Source: Pseudomonadales bacterium
Lineage (GTDB): Bacteria; Pseudomonadota; Gammaproteobacteria; Pseudomonadales; Pseudohongiellaceae
Length of the DNA stretch: 45,890 nucleotides
Direction: 5' to 3'
NCBI GenBank assembly: GCA_023256835.1
Contig: JALREE010000292.1
Span: forward strand, 1 to 45,890
Within the stretch, counting starts at the first letter, position 1. Each line of letters begins with the position of its first letter. Made by a program: the position numbers and the translations under genes. The notes beneath the pieces were generated by a model. The model saw only the letters and a program-made list of their open reading frames with translations, made no database searches and was not told where the DNA came from. Positions 33,806-41,484 of the stretch are shown here, piece by piece.

Positions 33806-36412
33806 ATGCGTATATCGACTCTGATTGTCGCCTTGTTGTTCGCAGTAGTGACCTATTTCCTCTGGGCGATGGTGAATCGTCCGACCGAAGTCGTGCCCTG
33901 GCCTGAAGAGATCAGCGGCTTCGCATTTTCGCCCTTTCAGAAGGGGCAGAACGCGATCTACAACGTCATGCCATCCGAAGAAGAGATCCGCGAGGACGTC
34001 GAGCTGCTCTCCGGCAGCACGCGTGCCCTGCGCACGTATTCCAGCCTGCGCAGCCTTGCCGCTGTCCCCGACATTGCGCGCGACTACGGAATGGACGTCG
34101 TCATCGGCATCTGGCTGGGTATGGATACCATCATCAATGAAGACGAAATCCAGGCCGGCATCGCGCTCGCCAATGCCAGCACGAATGTGACCAGTGTGAT
34201 GGTGGGCAACGAGACCATTCTGCGTGGCGAATTCAGTGCCACCGATCTCGGCGTGCTGATGGACCGTGTCCGTCGCGAAGTGAATGTGCCAGTGAGCACC
34301 GCAGAGCCGTGGCATGTCTGGCTGCGCTATCCCGAACTCGCTGACCACGTCGACTACATCACGGTACACATGCTCCCTTATTGGGAAGGCATAGATGTGG
34401 ACATCGCCGTCGACTACATCGTCGACAAGATGGAGCAGCTCGAAGCCGCCTTCCCGGACAAGAAGATCCTGATCGGTGAAGTGGGTTGGCCGTCCGACGG
34501 TCGCACGCGCGAAGCCGCGGTGGCCACTGAGGCCAATGAAGCGCTTTTCCTGCGTCGTTTCCTGCACCGCGCGGAAGAGCTGAATTACGACTATTTCCTG
34601 ATGGAAGCCTTCGATCAGCCTTGGAAGGCCGAGAACGAGGGCGGCGTGGGGGCCTACTGGGGCGTCTATGACGTCGAGCGCAATCCCAAGTTCTCTTTCG
34701 CCGAACCCATCGTGCGTGTGCCGGGCTGGGAAGTGCTGGCCGCGATCTCCATCCTGACCTCCGTGATCATGCTGGCGATCTTCGGCATCAACAGCAAGGC
34801 ACTGAAGACCAAGGGCTATGGCCTCATGGCGCTGGTGGCTTCCGTCACGGCGACGGTGCTGGTCTGGATCATCTATGACTATTCCCAGCAGTATTTGACC
34901 ATCACGTCCACCATCGTCGGCATCCTCCTGATGATCGGCATGCTGGGCGTGGTGACGATCCTCTTGACCGAGGCCCACGAGTGGGCGGAAGCCCACTGGT
35001 ACACCACGCGTCGACGTCAGATCAAGCCCACGCAACTGGTGATGACGCGCACGCCGAAAGTCTCAATCCATGTGCCGGCTTACAACGAACCGGCAGACAT
35101 GATGATCGAGACCCTGAACGCGCTGGCGAAGCTCGATTATCCCGACTTCGAAGTGCTGGTGATCGACAACAACACGCGTGACGAAGCCGTGTGGCGACCG
35201 GTACAGAGCCACTGCGAGAAGCTCGGTGCTCGTTTCCGCTTCTTCCATGTGGCGCCCCTGTCCGGCTTCAAGGCGGGCGCACTGAATTACGCGCTGGAGC
35301 GCACGCATCCCGAAGCCGAGATCATCGCGGCCATCGACAGTGACTATCAGGTGGAACCGAACTGGCTCTCGGACCTGGTCGGCGCCTTTGAAAACCCGAA
35401 GATGGCCATCGTGCAGTCGCCGCAAGACTACCGCGACCACGACGACAACGCCTTCAAGTCCATGTGCTTCGCCGAGTACCGGGGTTTCTTCGAGATCGGC
35501 ATGGTCACCCGCAACGAGCGCAACGCCATCATCCAGCACGGCACCATGACCCTGGTGCGTCGCAGTGTGCTCGAGGAAGTCGGCGGCTGGGGCGAGTGGT
35601 GCATCACCGAGGATGCCGAGCTGGGGCTGCGCATCTTCGAGGCCGGCTACGAAGCGATGTACCTATCGTACAGCTACGGTCGAGGCCTGATGCCTGACAC
35701 CTTCATTGACTACAAGAAGCAGCGTTTCCGCTGGGCCTATGGTGCGATGCAGATCTTGCGCAAGCACACGCGTGAACTGTTCACGCTGCGGGATTCGCGA
35801 CTCACGAATGGTCAGCGCTATCACTTCCTGGCGGGCTGGTTGCCCTGGGTGGCGGATGGTTTCAACCTGGTGTTCAACTTCGCCGCCATCGCCTGGACCA
35901 TCGCGATGATCCTGTCGCCGACCCAGATCGACGCGCCGCTGGTGATGTTCTCGGTACTGCCTTTGTCACTGTTCGTGTTCAAGCTGTCGAAGATGACTTA
36001 CCTGTACCGCTCCCGCGTGAAGGCGAATCTGCGCCAGACATTCGCGGCCGCGATCGCCGGGCTGGCCCTGTCGCACACGGTGGGTATCGCCACCTTGCGT
36101 GGCATGTTCACGGATGACATGCCCTTCGTGCGCACGCCGAAATGCGCGCGTCCATCCGCTGTGTTGCAGGCGCTGACCGCGGTGCGCGAAGAGTTGCTGA
36201 TGCTGGTGAGTCTGTGTCTGGCCGTGGCCATGCTGAACCTGATTCCGCGTGAGTTCAGCAGTCCTGATCTGCGCATCTGGAGCATCGTGATGCTGATTCA
36301 GGCGATCCCGTATGCCGCAGCAGTGCTCGTGTCCTTTGTCAGCTCCTTCCGCTGGCCGGCGCGACTGCTTGGTGGCGGCATCAAGCGCAACGTGTTCGTG
36401 CGCGGGGCCTGA
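33806..36412 (+). CDS. ndvB: Membrane beta-glucan synthase, GH17-GT2 fusion (NdvB type)
   Basis: An 868-residue inner-membrane protein. After one N-terminal span (residues 5-22), residues about 30-305 form a GH17 domain facing the periplasm, with the general acid Glu136 in VGNETILRG and the nucleophile Glu225 in LIGEVGWPSDG. Three membrane spans follow (about 308-390). The cytoplasmic GT2 domain starts near 418 (SIHVPAYNEP) and has Asp-Ser-Asp at 511-513, Thr-Glu-Asp at 601-603 and QxxRW at 639-643, the processive beta-glycan synthase set. More spans close the protein. Pseudomonas NdvB, with the same layout, makes periplasmic cyclic beta-1,3-glucans, the GH17 part acting as a transglycosylase. 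A promoter precedes it and a terminator follows, so it is a single-gene unit. Confidence 0.88.
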   Translation: MRISTLIVALLFAVVTYFLWAMVNRPTEVVPWPEEISGFAFSPFQKGQNAIYNVMPSEEEIREDVELLSGSTRALRTYSSLRSLAAVPDIARDYGMDVVIGIWLGMDTIINEDEIQAGIALANASTNVTSVMVGNETILRGEFSATDLGVLMDRVRREVNVPVSTAEPWHVWLRYPELADHVDYITVHMLPYWEGIDVDIAVDYIVDKMEQLEAAFPDKKILIGEVGWPSDGRTREAAVATEANEALFLRRFLHRAEELNYDYFLMEAFDQPWKAENEGGVGAYWGVYDVERNPKFSFAEPIVRVPGWEVLAAISILTSVIMLAIFGINSKALKTKGYGLMALVASVTATVLVWIIYDYSQQYLTITSTIVGILLMIGMLGVVTILLTEAHEWAEAHWYTTRRRQIKPTQLVMTRTPKVSIHVPAYNEPADMMIETLNALAKLDYPDFEVLVIDNNTRDEAVWRPVQSHCEKLGARFRFFHVAPLSGFKAGALNYALERTHPEAEIIAAIDSDYQVEPNWLSDLVGAFENPKMAIVQSPQDYRDHDDNAFKSMCFAEYRGFFEIGMVTRNERNAIIQHGTMTLVRRSVLEEVGGWGEWCITEDAELGLRIFEAGYEAMYLSYSYGRGLMPDTFIDYKKQRFRWAYGAMQILRKHTRELFTLRDSRLTNGQRYHFLAGWLPWVADGFNLVFNFAAIAWTIAMILSPTQIDAPLVMFSVLPLSLFVFKLSKMTYLYRSRVKANLRQTFAAAIAGLALSHTVGIATLRGMFTDDMPFVRTPKCARPSAVLQALTAVREELLMLVSLCLAVAMLNLIPREFSSPDLRIWSIVMLIQAIPYAAAVLVSFVSSFRWPARLLGGGIKRNVFVRGA

Positions 36413-36461
36413 CAAGCGTTTTGCAAGGCAAGGTTTTCGACTCGGTTTTCCGGGTTTTTCA

Positions 36462-36488
36462 GGGTCGCCACTGGCGACCCTTTTTTTT
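36462..36488 (+). terminator. Intrinsic terminator after glucan synthase
   Basis: GGGTCGCC (36462-36469) and GGCGACCC (36473-36480) form an 8-pair stem with loop ACT, followed by eight T. The stop of the convergent Nramp-family gene touches it. Confidence 0.92.
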
Positions 36489-37718
36489 CTAGGAAGTCAG
36501 CCACCACAGCACGTAGCCAGCGGTAAACAGGCTGAGATAGGCCATGCCGATCCAGGCGAAGACCTGCATTCGTCTGGAGAGTCCCTGCTGACGCATCAGA
36601 TCGAAATTGAGCCAGGCGAAGAAGGGTGTGGTCACGAAGGCCAGGGTCATGGCAAAGGTCAGCATCGGGGCCAGTGCGCTCTGGAAGAACAGGATGATGG
36701 CCATGCCGCTAAGCGCCTGGGCCACGATCCAGGCACTCAGTGTCCAGGGTGCCGGTTCGCTGCGCGATTCGCGCAGCAGATGAATGGATTCATCCAGCGT
36801 GCGGGCATAGCCATCCATCACGGCGAGGGTGGTGCCGAACATGCACAGGAAGGCGATGGCCGCGACCAGATAGCGGGACCAGTCGCCAATGGTCGCGGCG
36901 TACATGGAGACGAGCTGTTGCGCGAAAGCGCCGCTGGCCAGCGCAATCTCCTGATCCGAGCCGTGCTGCACGAGCGCGCCCAGGGCCACGAACACCAGCG
37001 CCAGGAAGACGGCGACGCCATAGCCCAGATTGAAGTCGAAAAGCGCATCGGGCAGGGTCACGCGGGTCAGCTTCTGCTTCGAGCGCGTCCACAGCGAACT
37101 GATGGCGGAAATCTCGATGGGCACCGGCATCCAGCCCATCATGGCCACCAGGAACGCCAGCGCTGAGAGCTGCCACGGGGAGGGGCTGACATAATCGGCC
37201 GGCGCGGTGGGGCCGTTCTGCCAGGCGATCAGCACGGCTACGCAAGTGGTGATGGTCAGGCACACCATGATCACCTTGGACAGACGATCCAGCAGCTGGT
37301 AGTGGCCGGCCAGCAGAATGGCCAGAGCCACAGCCAGCAGCAGCCAGCACAGCACGGTCAGGGAGAGCGTGACCGGAATGAAGTACTGCAGCAGGCTCGC
37401 CGTCAGGATCAGAACGCCGGCCGTGTTCACCACGGCCGCCACCACATTGAGCAGCGTGAAACCGATCAGGTAGGCACGGCCGCGGCGCAGATAGCCCTGG
37501 ATCAGACTCTCGTCCCGTTCCAGGGTGTATTGCACGCCGAAGCGGAAGAAAGGGTACTTGAGCACATTGACCAGCAGGATCAGCCACAGCAGCTGCCAGC
37601 CGAACAGTGCACCCGCCTGCGTCGAGGCCACCAGGTGCGAGCCGCCCACGGCGGCGGAAGACATGACGATGCCGGGGCCCATGGCGCGCAGTCGCGCCTG
37701 CCAGTGCGGGGTGTTCAA
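36489..37718 (-). CDS. Nramp-family transporter lacking canonical metal motifs
   Basis: A 409-residue inner-membrane protein with about 11 spans of LeuT-fold Nramp type (start RAMGPGIVMSSAAVGGSHLV). Classical Nramp manganese/iron transporters have DPGN in span 1 and MPH in span 6. Here the span 1 position reads VGGSHLVAST and span 6 reads MGWMPVPIEIS, so the Asp and Asn, and the His, are missing; the ligand set must differ. Similar divergent homologues are common in marine bacteria and are usually just named Nramp family. It is divergent from the EamA permease. Its substrate may be another metal, or not a metal at all. Confidence 0.8.
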   Translation of the reverse strand: MNTPHWQARLRAMGPGIVMSSAAVGGSHLVASTQAGALFGWQLLWLILLVNVLKYPFFRFGVQYTLERDESLIQGYLRRGRAYLIGFTLLNVVAAVVNTAGVLILTASLLQYFIPVTLSLTVLCWLLLAVALAILLAGHYQLLDRLSKVIMVCLTITTCVAVLIAWQNGPTAPADYVSPSPWQLSALAFLVAMMGWMPVPIEISAISSLWTRSKQKLTRVTLPDALFDFNLGYGVAVFLALVFVALGALVQHGSDQEIALASGAFAQQLVSMYAATIGDWSRYLVAAIAFLCMFGTTLAVMDGYARTLDESIHLLRESRSEPAPWTLSAWIVAQALSGMAIILFFQSALAPMLTFAMTLAFVTTPFFAWLNFDLMRQQGLSRRMQVFAWIGMAYLSLFTAGYVLWWLTS

Positions 37719-37891
37719 GGGAATACTCCAAGAGGGTGAGGGGACGGGCCGAGTCTAGCCTGCCGCCTGCGTCCAGACAATTGCAGCCTGGCCACCCCGG
37801 TGACGGAGTTTTTGGTGTAGGCTGGCGGCCTTTTCCGGCCCCTGCGTCGAGTTCATCGGCGCAGTAGCCGCCATCGACTCTCGGGTACCCC

Positions 37892-38848
37892 ATGTCCGTC
37901 AATCGCACCGCCTGGCTGCAGATTCATCTGTGCGTCTTTCTCTGGGGCTTCACCGCCATCCTCGGCCGCCTGATCACGCTTCCGGCACTGCCACTGGTGC
38001 TCTGGCGCATGGTGGCCGTGGGCCTGGTGCTGCTGTTGCTGGCACGGGTATGGCGCGGCATTCTGCGGCTCACGGCGCGGCATTTTCTGGCCTTTCTCGG
38101 GGTGGGCGTGCTGGTGTCGCTGCACTGGCTGACCTTTTATGCTGCGGTGAAGCTGGCCAACGCCTCGGTGGCGGCGACCTGCATGGCGCTGATTCCCGTC
38201 TGCCTGTGTTTCATCGAGCCGCTGGTGACCGGGCGCCCCTTCGTGCGGCGCGAATTGCTGCTGGGCGTGCTGGTGCTGCCAGGCGTCGCCCTGGTGGTGG
38301 GCGGCACGCCGCAGAGCATGAACCTTGGCATAGCGGTCGCCATCGTTTCGGCGGTGCTCGCGGCGCTCTTCACGGCCTTCAACAAGCGTCTGATCCTGCG
38401 CACCGATGCCTTGAGTGCCACCGCCCTGGAAATGCTTGGTGGCGGCGTGTTCGTGCTGGTGCTGGCGCTATTGCTGAGCGTGCTTCCGCTTGCGCCGTGG
38501 GAAGCGGGAGCCATGCTGCCCGCACAGCAGGACCTGCTGGTGCCGCCGGCCGGGCGCGATCTGCTCTGGCTGGGCGTGCTCGCGGTGGCCTGCACGCTGC
38601 TGCCCTTTGCGCTGTCGCTGGTGGCCCTGCGGCAGCTATCGGCCTATGCCTCGGCGCTGGCCGTGAATCTGGAGCCGCTCTACGCCATTCTACTGGCCAT
38701 GGCAATCCTGGGAGAGCAGCGTGAACTGGGGCTGACGTTTTATCTTGGCGCCGGCATCATCCTGGCGGTCGTCCTTGTGTATCCTGTGCTGCTCAAGGGT
38801 AACAATCCGGACTCAGTGGCAGTCTCTGCCCCGAAGTCCCTGTCATGA
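37892..38848 (+). CDS. EamA/DMT-family permease
   Basis: A 318-residue inner-membrane protein with ten predicted spans as two EamA repeats (LHVCVFLWGFTAILGRL-like start at residues 9-26 and a second repeat from about 150). WLTFYAAVKLANASVAAT near 85 and LSAYASALAVNLEPLYAIL near 245 are typical of the drug/metabolite transporter superfamily, which exports amino acids or other metabolites. Its stop (38846-38848) overlaps the ribosome site of the next small gene (GAGGAG), so it may be the first gene of the long downstream array. No substrate can be named. Confidence 0.85.
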   Translation: MSVNRTAWLQIHLCVFLWGFTAILGRLITLPALPLVLWRMVAVGLVLLLLARVWRGILRLTARHFLAFLGVGVLVSLHWLTFYAAVKLANASVAATCMALIPVCLCFIEPLVTGRPFVRRELLLGVLVLPGVALVVGGTPQSMNLGIAVAIVSAVLAALFTAFNKRLILRTDALSATALEMLGGGVFVLVLALLLSVLPLAPWEAGAMLPAQQDLLVPPAGRDLLWLGVLAVACTLLPFALSLVALRQLSAYASALAVNLEPLYAILLAMAILGEQRELGLTFYLGAGIILAVVLVYPVLLKGNNPDSVAVSAPKSLS

Positions 38849-38860
38849 GGAGTGCAAACC

Positions 38861-39160
38861 ATGCGTGAGGATGTCCTGCGCAGCAATCTGGATGAAGAAG
38901 CCTCGGTGCTGGAGATCCTGCGTGCCCTGAAACGGCTGGAGCCGGACACGGACCCGCAGCAGCTCAAGGCCTGGCTGGTCGAGCGCCTGCAGGAAGGGGC
39001 GGAACGCGACGAGATCGGTTTCTACATCGACGAGTTCGGCGCACGCGATGTCGTCGACGCCGAGCGCGACGAGGGGTTGGCGCTGCTGGCCGAGGAAGCC
39101 GTGTGGTCCGAACACAGCGACATGATGCTGCATGTCTATGCGGCTGACGCGCTGCAATGA
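38861..39160 (+). CDS. Small acidic protein of unknown function
   Basis: A 99-residue, strongly acidic, largely helical protein with no Cys. GAGGAG ends 9 bases before the ATG at 38861; a GTG at 38852 is less likely because it overlaps the site. Features: EEASVLEILRALKRLEPDTD at the start and a second helix pair AWLVERLQEGAERDEIGFYI. I recognise no domain. It lies 12 bases after the EamA gene and 24 before the radical SAM gene, so it is probably made together with the latter and could be its partner. The lack of a Cys-, Ser- or Gly-rich core peptide argues against it being a RiPP precursor. Confidence 0.7.
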   Translation: MREDVLRSNLDEEASVLEILRALKRLEPDTDPQQLKAWLVERLQEGAERDEIGFYIDEFGARDVVDAERDEGLALLAEEAVWSEHSDMMLHVYAADALQ

Positions 39161-39184
39161 CACAAGCGAGAGGCAGGGGGCACC

Positions 39185-40282
39185 ATGGAATCCATCTATT
39201 ACGTCTTGTGCTGGCATTGTCATCGCCGCTGCAAGCATTGCTATGAAGAGCGTTTCCGCCCCTATGTGCGGGATGAGCTGGTAGCCGTGGTGGCCGAGGC
39301 CGAGCGCAATGCGCCGCGCATCGTCGCCAACCTGCCCGCGCGCTTGAGCTATCTGGACAACGGGGTAGAGCGCAGCGGCCGGCTCATTCTGTCGGGCGGC
39401 GATGTGCTGACCGAGCCCGTGCGCGAGCGCGTTCTGTATCCCACCCTGCAGGCCATTCGCGAGAAATACCGCGCCCAGGGCGGCGTGCGCGTGGTGGTAC
39501 AGACCACGGGCGATCTGCTGACCCCCACGATCATCGACGAGCTGCTGGGCCTGGGCGTCAACACCATTTCCGTGGCTGGCATGGACGACTATCACGTCGG
39601 CATGGAAGGTGACAAACGCCAGAAGCTGATCGACAAGCTGCTGGCCATGTTTGCCGCCGCAGGCATGCAGAACTCCGCCATCTTCTCGCCGCGCCGCCCG
39701 GGCGAAGACATCGGGCCGCCGCTGTTCAATATGTTTGGCGCCACCGAGGAAGCCTGGATCGGCAAGCTCTGGCCGCGCGGCCGTGCCTGGCAGAACGGTC
39801 TGTCCACGGCCACGCTGCAAGACAATTTCTGCAATGCCTGGTCGGGCGGGCTGAATTTTCTCAATCATGGTCAGGCCGGGTCGGAGGTGTCCATCGACCC
39901 GACCGGCGACGTCTATCCCTGTTGCCTGAAGACGGCGCATCCGCTGGGCAATCTGGTGGAAGAGCCGCTGCTGGAGATCCTCGACGGCCTGCGCGACTTG
40001 CCTGCCATGCAGGCCATCAATGCGGGTTCGCCGCAGACCATGGGACTCGCGCATGGCTGGAGCGAGGCGCAGTTTCTCGCGGCCTGCCACACCACCACGC
40101 CGGACGGAAAGCCGTATCAGAACCTGTGCATCGGCTGTGACCGCTTCCACGAGCAGGTGCTGGGTGCCGTGCTGGACGAGGCCTCGCGCGAGCGGCGCGC
40201 CCGACGCCTGGGAGTGCTGGCGCGCAGCACGGTCGTGACGGGCAGTGCCCACTCCGCAGAGGCGGGAGCCGGCGCATGCTGA
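39185..40282 (+). CDS. Radical SAM protein with SPASM-like C-terminus
   Basis: A 365-residue enzyme. The radical SAM cluster motif is Cys12-x3-Cys16-x2-Cys19 (CHRRCKHC). ILSGGDVLTEP near residue 68 is the SAM-binding GGE-like strand and VVVQTTGDLL near 103 and NTISVAGMDDYH near 125 are barrel strands. The C-terminal third has Cys-rich segments typical of SPASM domains that bind a second 4Fe-4S cluster: FCNAWSGG, GDVYPCCLK and NLCIGCDRF. SPASM proteins modify peptides or proteins or carry out maturation steps. It overlaps the following ABC binding-protein gene by 7 bases, which ties it to a transport and metal-storage array. Substrate unknown; the 99-residue acidic neighbour is a candidate. 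Confidence 0.85.
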   Translation: MESIYYVLCWHCHRRCKHCYEERFRPYVRDELVAVVAEAERNAPRIVANLPARLSYLDNGVERSGRLILSGGDVLTEPVRERVLYPTLQAIREKYRAQGGVRVVVQTTGDLLTPTIIDELLGLGVNTISVAGMDDYHVGMEGDKRQKLIDKLLAMFAAAGMQNSAIFSPRRPGEDIGPPLFNMFGATEEAWIGKLWPRGRAWQNGLSTATLQDNFCNAWSGGLNFLNHGQAGSEVSIDPTGDVYPCCLKTAHPLGNLVEEPLLEILDGLRDLPAMQAINAGSPQTMGLAHGWSEAQFLAACHTTTPDGKPYQNLCIGCDRFHEQVLGAVLDEASRERRARRLGVLARSTVVTGSAHSAEAGAGAC

Positions 40283-41484
40283 GAGCGCTGACCGGACTGC
40301 TCCTGCTCGCCCTGCTGGGCACCGCTGGCCGCGCCGCCACGCCGGACCCGGCCGACTGGGACGCCGTGCTGGCCGAGGCGCGAGGCCAGACCGTGTACTT
40401 CCACGCCTGGGCCGGTGACCCGCAGATCAATGCCTTCATCGTCTGGGCAGGCGAGCAGCTGCAGGCGCAGCATGGCGTCACCCTGCAACATGTGAAGATC
40501 GGCGACACGGCCGAGTCTGTCGCCCGCATCCTGGCCGAGCGCATGGCCGGCAATGCCGATCGTGGCAGCGTCGACCTGCTGTGGGTGAATGGCGAGAATT
40601 TCGCGGCCCTGAAGGCCAATGACCTGCTGTACGGGCCTTTCGCCGAGTCCCTGCCCAATTTCCCGCTGGTGCAGGCCGAGCGCTTCCCCGAGATGCGGGA
40701 GGACTTCACCATTCCGGTGGAGGGTTACGAGTCGCCGTGGACACGCTCGCGCCTGGTGTTCTATTTCGATCCGGACCTGCTGCCGGAGCCACCGCTCTCC
40801 ATGACTGAGCTGCTGAGCTGGAGTCAGGCCAATCCGGGGCTTTTCACCTATCCGCGCCCGCCGGATTTCCTTGGTTCCACCTTCCTGAAGCAGGCGCTGC
40901 TGGAGCTGGCGGCCGAGCGCGCGGTGCTTTACGAGTCCGTGGACCCTGCACAGTTCGACGCCGTCACGGCGCCACTGTGGGCCTACCTCGATGCGCTGCA
41001 TCCCACGCTGCTGCGCGGCGGGCGCAGCTTCCCCGGCAATGGAGGCGAACTGCGGCGCATGCTCGGCGACGGCGAGATCGCGCTGGCCTTCTCCTTCAGT
41101 CCGGCCGAGGCCAGTGCCGGCATCCTGGCGGGTGAGCTGCCGCCGACCGTGCGCAGCTTCGTGCCGCGCGGAGGCAGCATCGGCAATGTCAGCTTCCTCG
41201 CCATTCCCTTCAATGCGCCGGCCCGGGCGGGCGCCCTGGTGGCGGCGAACTACCTGCTGTCACCCGAGGCCCAGGCCCGAGCCTATTCTCCCGAGGTGAT
41301 GGGCAGCACCACCGTGCTGAGCATGGACGCCCTGAGTCCGGCCGACCGGGCGCGCTTCGAGGCCATCGATCCAGGCCCTGCCACGCTGCCGCCGCAAGCC
41401 CTGGGGGACCCTTTGCGCGAGCCGCACCCGTCCTGGATGGAGGCGCTGGAGCAGGCCTGGCTGGCGCGCTATGGGGTGCGTTGA
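40276..41484 (+). CDS. ynjB: ABC importer substrate-binding protein, YnjB-like
   Basis: A 402-residue periplasmic binding protein of the YnjB family (uncharacterised in E. coli). The signal peptide spans residues 1-20 (MLRALTGLLLLALLGTAGRA). TVYFHAWAGDPQINAFIVW near residue 37, VDLLWVNGENFAALKAN near 97, a WTRSRLVFYFD stretch near 155, and GSIGNVSFLAIP near 300 are typical of this family. The fold is related to those that bind iron, thiamine or polyamine. It overlaps the upstream radical SAM gene by 7 bases and the permease gene by 14, so all are coexpressed. In this context, molybdate, tungstate or a metal chelate is a reasonable guess for the ligand, which is inference only. Confidence 0.85.
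   Translation: MLRALTGLLLLALLGTAGRAATPDPADWDAVLAEARGQTVYFHAWAGDPQINAFIVWAGEQLQAQHGVTLQHVKIGDTAESVARILAERMAGNADRGSVDLLWVNGENFAALKANDLLYGPFAESLPNFPLVQAERFPEMREDFTIPVEGYESPWTRSRLVFYFDPDLLPEPPLSMTELLSWSQANPGLFTYPRPPDFLGSTFLKQALLELAAERAVLYESVDPAQFDAVTAPLWAYLDALHPTLLRGGRSFPGNGGELRRMLGDGEIALAFSFSPAEASAGILAGELPPTVRSFVPRGGSIGNVSFLAIPFNAPARAGALVAANYLLSPEAQARAYSPEVMGSTTVLSMDALSPADRARFEAIDPGPATLPPQALGDPLREPHPSWMEALEQAWLARYGVR

Noticed and set aside
38861-39160. RiPP precursor for the radical SAM protein
   Set aside because: No Cys, no Gly-rich leader cleavage site and no short core peptide; the protein looks like a folded acidic helical domain.
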